This document shows positions 18,097-25,005 of a stretch of 25,005 bases of DNA, piece by piece; position 1 is the stretch's first letter, and every line of letters begins with the position of its first letter. This DNA comes from Temnopleurus reevesii. Taxonomy: Eukaryota; Echinodermata; Echinoidea; Temnopleuroida; Temnopleuridae. The stretch lies in NCBI GenBank assembly GCA_036244855.1, contig BQKZ01006286.1, positions 5,057-30,061 of the forward strand, in the 5' to 3' direction. The notes under the pieces were generated by a model. The model saw only the letters and a list, made by a program, of their open reading frames with translations, did not search any database and had not been told where the DNA came from. The position numbers were made by a program, and so were the translations under genes.

Positions 18097-18362
18097 CCTG
18101 TTCGGTTTTGGCACCTCCTAGCTCTGACCCGGGGGCTAGCGTCCCCCTCCCCCCGGTGCGCGCAGGTGCCAGATTCGTCGATAGTGGTGGTAAAGTAGCT
18201 GATGACATTTTTTTTTCTTGTCAGCCCAGCTGCCCCCCCCCCCCCCTTCCCGGGTATCAAAATCCTGGGTGCGCGCATGCTGTTCAGACACGAGTCAGTT
18301 TATACAGAAACTCAGTAAAGAAATATTTCATCGTATACCAGACCGACCTATCGTTCAGACTT

Positions 18363-18500
18363 TTAAGCCCCGGTCACATGGGACCCCGGAAGCAACACGA
18401 TTCACCCCGACTCGTTGTTCTTAGGCAGTTAAGTGTGAATTAACAAAGAGTCGGGGTGAATCGTGTTGCTTCCGGGGTCCTATGTGACCGGGGCTTTAAA
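18363..18500. mobile_element. Palindromic MITE, 'GCCCCGGTCACAT' family, best-preserved copy
   Basis: TTAAGCCCCGGTCACATGGG … CCTATGTGACCGGGGCTTTAA, with inner AGCAACACGATTCACCCCGA and its near-perfect complement. The flanks read TTTTAA and TTTAAA, compatible with insertion at a TTAA-like site, though the exact duplication cannot be settled. Confidence 0.88.
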
Positions 18501-18565
18501 GTTATTTTTTTGACAGAGCGAGATGAGTATCTATGTGCAATTTCCAGTTACATGTCGCATTGTTA

Positions 18566-18782
18566 GTCAAAGGGGAACTTCACCCAGACATTAATATGCT
18601 GTGAAAAGAAAAAATGTGACGACCAAGATGTGACGATTTTAGCACAATCTAATGTTCAAACAATATAGATTTTTTAGACTTTTCACTTCCACTTTCCAAT
18701 AGATAATCCGATTTTGCTCAAATTTTCACAGTTTGATCATTGATTTTTCCTCCATCCACTGACAACACATTAATGTAGACAT
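18566..18782. mobile_element. Long foldback family, short diverged copy
   Basis: TCAAAGGGGAACTTCACCC at the left; the right part has AATCCGATTTTGCTCAAATTTT, then ACAGTTTGATCATTG as in the other right arms. The right terminus is degenerate. Confidence 0.6.
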
Positions 18783-19007
18783 GTAGAAATACAAAGCAGA
18801 AATACCCGACGAGCAGATCAAAGATAGTTTGAAGAAACTCGGACAAAGTTGTGAATATTGCCATGATATCACTTAACGGTAATTTTCCACGCGCATGATC
18901 AGATTTGGAAACTTTTAGGTCACATGTTATGACGAATGTCAAACAATTTTCTAAAAGTATTTTATCATATATCTTATTGTTTACCCAGCCCTCCCCACAC
19001 CCCTTTG

Positions 19008-19112
19008 AACCACGGTGGCTAAAGTCAGGGTAATAATAATGCAAAGCGCCGTGAGCACTCAGCAGAGTGGATACGTGCGCTATATAAACTGCATCTATCA
19101 TTATTATTATTT
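19008..19112 (+). mobile_element. SINE family 1, 3' fragment
   Basis: It starts at GGTGGCTAAAGTCAGGGTAA and keeps CACTCAGCAGAGTGGATACG, GCGCTATATAAACTGCATCT and an ATT tail. The 5' half is absent. It matches the 3' half of 14585-14822. Confidence 0.75.
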
Positions 19113-19316
19113 CTTAAAATGCGCCTATCAAGTTCCCGTGAAAGCCTCGCACGGAGGAAGATTTCTATAGAGTGCGCCATCTACGTTTGTGGACACACGA
19201 AAGTCGTGAAAATTAATGTCGTGGTTAATATGAAATAAAACTTTGTGATCGTAGTTAATGATTCATATTTCTAGATTTCATTTTTCATCCGGTGTTCAAT
19301 CAAGGTGCAGGCAAAA

Positions 19317-19389
19317 ATGAATGTTCCAATCCAGCCGATTTGTGTACTTGCTTTCATAGTCTTGATGGTTTCATTGGGAAATGCGCAAA
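19317..19389 (+). CDS. Probable first coding exon of a second laccase-like gene (signal peptide)
   Basis: The ATG at 19317 opens 24 codons: polar start, hydrophobic core (ICVLAFIVLMVSLG), then NAQ, and a phase-1 donor A|GTAAGT at 19390. Exon 1 of the minus-strand laccase has the same design: 26 codons, the same NAQ ending, the same phase and the same donor. The two exons point away from each other, 3.4 kb apart. No laccase domain sequence is present on plus in the remaining 5.6 kb, so the assignment rests on this resemblance. Any secreted protein is the alternative. Confidence 0.55.
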
Positions 19390-19654
19390 GTAAGTATATC
19401 TACTTGTTTCTAAGATGTTACAAATAATTAGGTGATTTATGGATATCTTAGTCATTTTATATTCAGATTATTGAGAATTATCCCTTTTTCACTCTCAATT
19501 CTAATCGACCTGAAAAATGTAAAAAGTAAGTATTTACTTGTTTATGAAGATACTCCAAATATTGGAGTAATTTATCGATATCTAATTGATTTTATGTTCA
19601 GATTGTTGAAAATCATTTCTTATTTTGTCTTGCTTTTCATTCTAAATACTTATC
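19386..19654 (+). repeat. Direct tandem duplication (136-nt period) spanning the second gene's splice donor
   Basis: The first unit starts at AAAGTAAGTAT (donor at 19390) and the second at AAAAAGTAAGTAT (19526). Both continue with TTTACTTGTTT or similar, ATTTATnGATATCT, GATTTTATnTTCAGATTnTTG. The copies are clearly related but diverged. The duplication carries a second donor-like GTAAGT. The SINE at 19655 cuts off the second unit. Confidence 0.75.
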
Positions 19655-19818
19655 AACCCAGGTGAGGTGAATGGGTACCTGGCAGGAAAATTCCTTGAAA
19701 TGCCATGCGCGCCGCGGATGGTTGCTGGGCTAAAGCCAGGGTAATAATAATGTAAAGCGCCTTTATCACTCAGCAGAGTGGATATATAAATTGCATCTAC
19801 TATTATTATTATTATTAA
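19655..19818 (+). mobile_element. SINE family 1, 5'-truncated copy
   Basis: CAACCCAGGTGAGGTGAATG, GGGTACCTGGCAGG, GCCGCGGATGGTTGCTGGGC, AAAGCCAGGGTAATAATAAT, CACTCAGCAGAGTGGATAT and an ATT tail. The GATACGTGCGC segment of the other copies is shortened here. Confidence 0.78.
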
Positions 19819-20902
19819 CCTAAAAAAACCCTACAATTTATATGTTTCATGGCATTGCACTGAAATAGGTCATTGCAAATCTCGATAGACAATATAAAGC
19901 TCTAGAATAGTATTTGTGTCTTGTTTTTAGAACAACTATTTTTCTATCTCTAACGATTTTCTTTAGATTTATTTATTTTATATATTCATTTTGTAAGGAA
20001 ATGTTTTAGTGACACTAATGTACATCGACGATGATGAAGATAGTGTTTATTACAATCACAATGATTATTGCATTTGTATTTTCATTATTTAATCGGCGTC
20101 ATATGTCCTCAAACATACGTGTCTGAACGAAAAGCCGTCTCTGGAATTATACGAAAAGTTTCAGACGAGCAAACTGTGACAATTTGTAAGCAATGTCGGA
20201 CGATCAGTTCAAAAGTTTCGATCAAAAAAAAAGAAGGTTTCAGTGGTATCATCAGATCGGAATCCTTGAATGTCGAACTTTAGCAGAATTTGTGAAGTAT
20301 TTGAAGAAAATTCCAAGCTTAATTTTTATGAATATTAGAAAGAAAATGCTGATTAGTCTGAAGGATCCGAGAAGCACTCTCTCTTGTTGAGTCCAATAAC
20401 AGTAATGATAGAAATATTTCTATAGCGCCTTGGTTTTTGTTGGTTGGTCTTATTTCCTCTAAAAAGCAACTCAAAATACAACGGAAATCAAATACATACA
20501 AAACTGAAAAAAGTAGAAAAATAAATAATTTAAATAATAAAATTACGGTTGGAGCACTCTTTTTAAGTCTATTCAGACATGTCAGAGCCATTAACATAAT
20601 GGCTTTGTTCTTCCTGGTGGTCCAAAAGAAAACATATAAATTATAAGTGCCTCATGTATTGCTTCTAGGCGCTTTAAAAACATAACGAAAGTGAATATGT
20701 ATTTACGTATGCAAAAAAAATATATATAAAATGGAGTGGAATATTTGATCAGAGTTCTTCTGTTTGAAAAGATAAGTTTTAAGTTGATATTTAAATGATG
20801 TGACTGTCGAAGAATTCTGAATGTATTTATGTAGAAGGCGAAATTATTTCAAAGGAGAGCGCACACATATACAGAGAAAGCACGATTACCGTAAATTCTG
20901 AC
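19819..20902. other. Downstream of the second start exon, no gene recognised
   Basis: A faint trace of the long foldback family (about 20128-20215: TCTGGAATTATACG, GAGCAAACTGTGACAATTTG) is present. No exon with laccase features could be found on either strand. Confidence 0.45.
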
Positions 20903-21137
20903 TCACACCTTCGCGTTTTTAGCCTATGTTGGCCCAGCGGTTTTTTAAATAAAAAAAAAACGTTCCCCGAGCGCTCAGTATACGCTGGTCAGTTGACGGT
21001 GGACTTGTGCCCAAGGAGCGTACGTCGAATGTCAGTCCATCGTATGACATGTGTGTCTGCGCGTCTAGGAGTGTTTTTCAATTAAATACAAACACGCTAG
21101 GCAGACGCAGGCTAAAAGCGCAAAGGTGTGAGTCGGA
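20903..21137. mobile_element. Foldback MITE, 'CTGACTCACAC' family, well-preserved copy
   Basis: The left end CTGACTCACACCTTCGCGTT plus TTTAGCCT is mirrored by AGGCTAAAAGCG plus CAAAGGTGTGAGTCGG. The internal GAGCGCTCAGTATACGCTGG matches the 4459 copy. About 235 bp. Confidence 0.78.
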
Positions 21138-21479
21138 GGTCCGGGGTACAAGCGCTAGTTGAGACTTTGACAAAAGTGGCTAGAATCTGATTAAAATAAC
21201 CGGGCAGAAATTATAAAGTTTCTGTCATTTTTATCAGATTCCAGTCAGCTTTTAAAAGAAAGAGTAAGCAATGATACCCCGGGATTCTAATCTGACTAGC
21301 TTTTAAAAGAGAACCCCCTGTAAAAAAAAGGATTGGATTTTTTTAAATAGCCTCAAAACCAATACAAGCTACATGTATGTACATGGACCCATTTCTATAA
21401 TCGTTGATACTGTCATGAAGATGAAATAAATATAAAAAGGAACATTAAAATTTTCAGAAAAATTAAGGGGGCACGTGCA

Positions 21480-21817
21480 TCGTTTTTTTAATATTTGGTA
21501 CTGGATGTGTAAAAGCCAGTCACCCCTCTTCCTCAATTCTGGTATCTCGTTATTTTAAGTATTGATCTGTTGATAATCTGTTTACATATGTAATTACAAT
21601 GTAATAATCCGTATATGTTTATGTGTATATGCCTTTATCATGCATGAATTATTATTGTAATCATTAGGGGTCAGCCTTTTACACAAGCCTCGCTTCTCTC
21701 TGCTGTCCTCTATTTCTTCATTTCTTTTATCATATTACCATTATCATTTATGACTGTATATATGTATTTGAATTATCAAAAGAAGTGAAAATAAAATGAT
21801 TTGATTTGATTTGATAA
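21480..21817 (+). mobile_element. Probable 3' end of a non-LTR retrotransposon (LINE)
   Basis: An AT-rich 3'-UTR-like stretch ends in AAAATAAAATGATTTGATTTGATTTGATAA, given here only as its key part: an AATAAA-like signal followed by a short tandem TTTGA repeat. Such short tandem tails are usual for CR1/L2-type LINEs. No reverse-transcriptase sequence is present, so the call is tentative. Confidence 0.4.
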
Positions 21818-22059
21818 TAAATAGATTTTGGTCACCCTGCACCATCCAATCTGAAAGAAGAATGGTATTATCATCATTTTTTAATTGATTAGATAAAATA
21901 CTGAATGTCCAGGAAACACAATTTCCGTCAAATTGTGCTAGATGGAAGATATTTTAAGGAGAAAGCAGGACCTCCTAACCACAAATATGCACCCGTCTTA
22001 CAGTTTTATTCCGATGTTTACATTGATTCGAGTGGTACGAGGTACGAAGTGGTTTGAAC

Positions 22060-22352
22060 CCAAATCACATCTATCGGATCTTTCTATCGTTCCTTTTCTC
22101 GTTCTTTCTTGGATCATCTTTCTTTCCCTCTCTATTACATTTGCCCTGTCTCTGTTTTTAACCCTTCTCCTCTTCTCTGTTCTTTCTTCTCCTTCTCCTT
22201 CTACTTCCTCTTCTTCTTTTCTTCTTTGTTCGTTTTCTTCTTCTCTTTCTACGTCTACTCCTTCTTCTTCTTCTCCGTTTTTTTTTTAATTTTCTTCTTC
22301 TGCTCTATCTCCTTCTTTTTCCTTTTCTTCTCCTTTTTCTTATCCTTCTTAA
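22060..22352. repeat. Polypyrimidine tract (TTC/CTT-rich)
   Basis: About 290 nt almost entirely C/T on plus, dominated by TTCTTC, TTCTCC and TTTTTC. The Ser/Phe-rich open frames here are simple-sequence artefacts. Such mirror-like purine/pyrimidine tracts can adopt triplex structures. Confidence 0.8.
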
Positions 22353-23052
22353 AATGAAGAGATGAAATCAGATGGAACATGTTTATAGACTTCGGCTAAC
22401 CGGTTTCGAGATCGGAATCGGCTCACGCACTCGACAAAAAAAAATGTTTATATCGCCCCCATATACTCTCCTGTAAAAAAAAGCTAAAATGCATTTAAAA
22501 ATGACCTTTTTAACTTTAATTGTGATTTTTTTTTATAGATTTGAGCGAATACCGTAGTTATAAAAAATAATAAGAATAAAACTATAAAGCAGAACACCTT
22601 TGATGTTTATTCCTTTTATTTAAATATTTATATAGGCACATCAATCAGCAAATTTGCTGTTTTGCATCAATTTTCTGATGGTACAATAAAATGGCAAAGA
22701 AAGCATGAACAATAGTAATGCAAATGAATATAAAACAAAACGTTTGCACAGAAAAATGTATTTGCACATGCATGACCACAATGGCAATTGAACCGCAATA
22801 CAGTTGATATCTCGAAATTGATTTTGACATCATTTTGAACAACTAATAAGGTCACAGGAGAAGTCATTGTACGATGTTTTCTGTTTTTTGTAGAACATCC
22901 GTATTTGTCAGTGATATACGGTAAACCAATCAATTGTTAACCTTGGCGTAGCTTTGAACGAGTCATATTTCATATCCTATTTGACCAATTTTTCATGTTT
23001 TTCGGCGAATCTACGTGCCACTCAACACTTTAGAGTCACACATCCATGTTCA
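22353..23052. other. No gene recognised
   Basis: AT-rich sequence. Two overlapping minus-strand open frames (22842-22645, 22933-22667) have no recognisable domain or splice support. Confidence 0.45.
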
Positions 23053-23188
23053 CAAGCCCCGGTCACATAGGGCACTGGAAGCAACACGATTCAACACGAC
23101 TCTTTGTTCGCAGGCAGCTAATTGTGAACTGAACAACGAGTCGTGTTGAATCGTATTGCTTCAGAGATTAACCTATGTGACCGGGACC
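23053..23188. mobile_element. Palindromic MITE, 'GCCCCGGTCACAT' family
   Basis: CAAGCCCCGGTCACATAGG at the left, CCTATGTGACCGGGAC at the right; inner AACACGATTCAACACGACTC pairs with GAGTCGTGTTGAATCGT. The inner arms read AACACGAC rather than the ACCCCGAC or ACCCTGAC of the 11367 and 18363 copies, so there are at least two subfamilies. Confidence 0.82.
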
Positions 23189-23206
23189 ATAGATAAAGGC
23201 CGTTTC

Positions 23207-23456
23207 ACACATGTGCCTTATTAGCCTACGTAGCGTTGATTCAACATCTTTGAAAATTAAAAACACTCCACGAGCTTACAGTAATACGCTGATCAGACGG
23301 TGAACTGACGTTGGGCTTGTGGTCAAGGACCGTACGCTGAATGCCAGTCTGCCATATGCAGATATGGCCTGCATATTGAACGTTCGGGGAACGCTCCTAA
23401 TTAAAAAAAAAAACACGCTAGGACTACAAACGCAAATATGTTATTCAGCCTTTACA
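23207..23456. mobile_element. Foldback MITE, 'CTGACTCACAC' family, diverged copy
   Basis: TTTCACACATGTGCCTTATTAG is at the left. Internal sequence includes CGAGCTTACAGTAATACGC and ACACGCTAGGACTACAAACG, parallel to the copy at 20903. The right end (ATGTTATTCAGCC) is degenerate. Confidence 0.6.
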
Positions 23457-23577
23457 TTGAGAGTGTGACTTAGCTTTCTTTTGTATGACCTGGTTTAACC
23501 ATTTTAAGGACCTAGCAATGATACGAAAAGCAAAAATCATTTCTGGGAAACATTAGCTTTAAAAGGGCGCCTAATTT

Positions 23578-24180
23578 GTTAAAGGGCATTTAACCCCAGA
23601 GATTAGGTACTGTAAGTGAATGCTGAAGAATACACTGATCAAACTGTGAAAATTTAAGCAGAATCAAATATGATAATCCATCAAAAGATTGTGAATTTAA
23701 AAAAAAAAAAAAAAAAAACGCCATTGGCTCCTTGAGCTTGCAACCTACAGGCGCAAGATGGCTGCCAAAATGAAGAATTGTCCATTCAATTTGTACACAA
23801 AATTTCCCTTTTCTTCATTTTGGAGAAAAGTAGATACAATTTTTTTTTTTTGTTCAACTATAATTTGGACACATCGTTTTTGCAAGCATTACAGAAAGAC
23901 TGGTGGTGATTCTTAAATTGGAAAATGTAATTTTATACATATCTTAAAACAAAATCATATTCAACGTTAATGAGGAGTGCTCGATGTATGACATCACATA
24001 TTCTGCCAAAGTTGCCGATTCAAGGGTGCCCATTAAGTGGAAATGCAAAATTTGGAAATGCATAACTTTTAAACGGTTAAATAAATCCGATGTTGTTCAA
24101 ATTTTCACATTTTGTTCAAACTATTTTTTGTTCTCATTTACTGACAACATATCAATGTCAGGGTGTAAATCTATAAAAAG
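23578..24180. mobile_element. Long foldback element, 'AAAGGGGAA…CCC' family, diverged copy
   Basis: The left arm has GTTAAAGGGCATTTAACCCC, then CAAACTGTGAAAATTTAAGC. The right arm has TGAGGAGTGCTCGATGTATG, ACATCACATATTCTGCC and AATCCGATGTTGTTCAAATT. An A run (about 23700-23717) and a T run (23840) interrupt it. The open frame 23984-24211 lies inside it. Confidence 0.65.
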
Positions 24181-24868
24181 AAGCTACAAACAGCAAAACA
24201 AATATTTCTGAGAAATAATAACTGAAGAATATTGCCTTTTTTCATACTGAATATTTTCTCATTATTTTATCATAGAAATAAGGTCAGAAGAAGACTTACT
24301 AAAGAACGCTCGCGCGTTAAATCCGGGTCATAAACAGAAAAATAGATGTATCAAATTCCACTGACATATGAAATTACACATTTTGACAGTTTTGTTTGAT
24401 ACCTTTTTGTACCAGCATTATTTCGAAAGTATTTGATTCGAATCATGATGATACGAATTAAAATATAAATACCGGTAGTCAATACGGCAATGAATAGTCC
24501 CGAGGAATGTTATAATATTGTAAGCCTGTGAAATACTAATATATAAAATTCTTTGCTGTTGTAGGAATCATCAGGGGTCAATTGCACGAAATTTTTGTTT
24601 ATATTTAGAAGTATTTATTTTCAATAATCGAGGTTACATAAAGAATGAATCATAAACTGACATGATAAAAATCACATAATACAAATAATATAAAACTTAT
24701 TAAAGAAAATACATAAAGCAGAAACAAAGACGGTCAATTTTTCTTTTTCGTGACGCAGCACTTCATATATATATACTTATTTACCCCCCCCCCCCAGCCC
24801 CAGCTCAGATTCGATCCTTCGTTACAAACTGTGTTTAGGATAAAGTGGCCATTGACTCAATTTTCTCC
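24181..24868. other. No gene recognised
   Basis: AT-rich; a short (TA)n near 24764 and a C run at 24784-24795 are the only simple sequences of note. Confidence 0.45.
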
Positions 24869-24876
24869 CATTTTCT

Positions 24877-25005
24877 ACAGTGTGTCTCAATAAAAACGTA
24901 ACACTTTTGAAATGGTTGGCAAATTGAGCATATATGGTTTTATGAAGAAATGTTGATATGTATAGAAAGCTGAAGGATCGACCTTTCTTATGAGATGAAA
25001 AATTG
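24877..25005. mobile_element. Possible terminal inverted repeat of a DNA transposon at the window edge
   Basis: TACAGTGTGTCTCAATAAAA plus ACGTAACAC has the look of a Tc1/mariner-type end: a TA followed by CAGTGTG. Only one end is in view and no transposase is present, so this is a weak call. Confidence 0.3.

Noticed and set aside
19432..19665. Plus-strand open frame with an internal protein repeat
   Set aside because: The repeat is the 136-nt intronic tandem duplication; AT-rich, no domain, and it runs into a SINE.
22060..22357. Ser/Phe-rich open frames on plus
   Set aside because: Simple-sequence translation of a polypyrimidine tract.
19390..25005. Further exons of the second laccase-like gene
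   Set aside because: I looked for Cys-rich head and HWHG/WHAH motifs on plus and found none; candidate AG..GT pairs (for example near 20163-20188) fall in transposon remnants.

Overview
The window is eukaryotic nuclear DNA from an invertebrate animal. Short exons with clear GT..AG junctions sit in long introns full of tRNA-derived SINEs, palindromic MITE-like elements, (CAT)n/(GAT)n microsatellites and G/C homopolymers. The repeat style and the type of laccase suggest an invertebrate deuterostome, most likely an echinoderm such as a sea urchin. This is inference; amphioxus, a hemichordate or a mollusc cannot be excluded.

The main gene fills positions 1-15944 on the minus strand. It encodes the N-terminal ~518 residues of a secreted laccase-type multicopper oxidase. 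Ten coding exons can be placed with continuous reading phase: 15944-15866, 11028-10957, 9603-9395, 8796-8636, 6003-5895, 4439-4212, 3274-3120, 2322-2087, 1092-1031 and 244-1. Together they give 1555 nt, or 518 codons plus 1 nt. The C-terminal copper domain lies beyond position 1.

The most unusual structure is in the intron before exon 5. The 5' part of that exon, which carries the HxH copper-ligand motif, its 3' splice site and a GAT/ATC microsatellite are repeated in tandem six more times (about 6130-7271). Only the last unit, at 6003-5895, is a complete exon. A second, independent partial exon copy lies upstream of exon 7 (about 3393-3506) and has lost its acceptor AG. Exon 3 appears to use a non-canonical GC donor, and exons 4 and 6 have transposon ends within about 10-25 nt of their 3' splice sites.

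Positions 15945-19316 separate this gene from a second signal-peptide exon on the plus strand (19317-19389). That exon resembles exon 1 of the first gene: a hydrophobic leader, the ending Asn-Ala-Gln, and the same phase-1 donor. This suggests two laccase-like genes head to head. The rest of the second gene was not found in the window. From 19390 to 25005 I see only an intronic tandem duplication, SINE tails, foldback elements, a probable LINE 3' end and a polypyrimidine tract.
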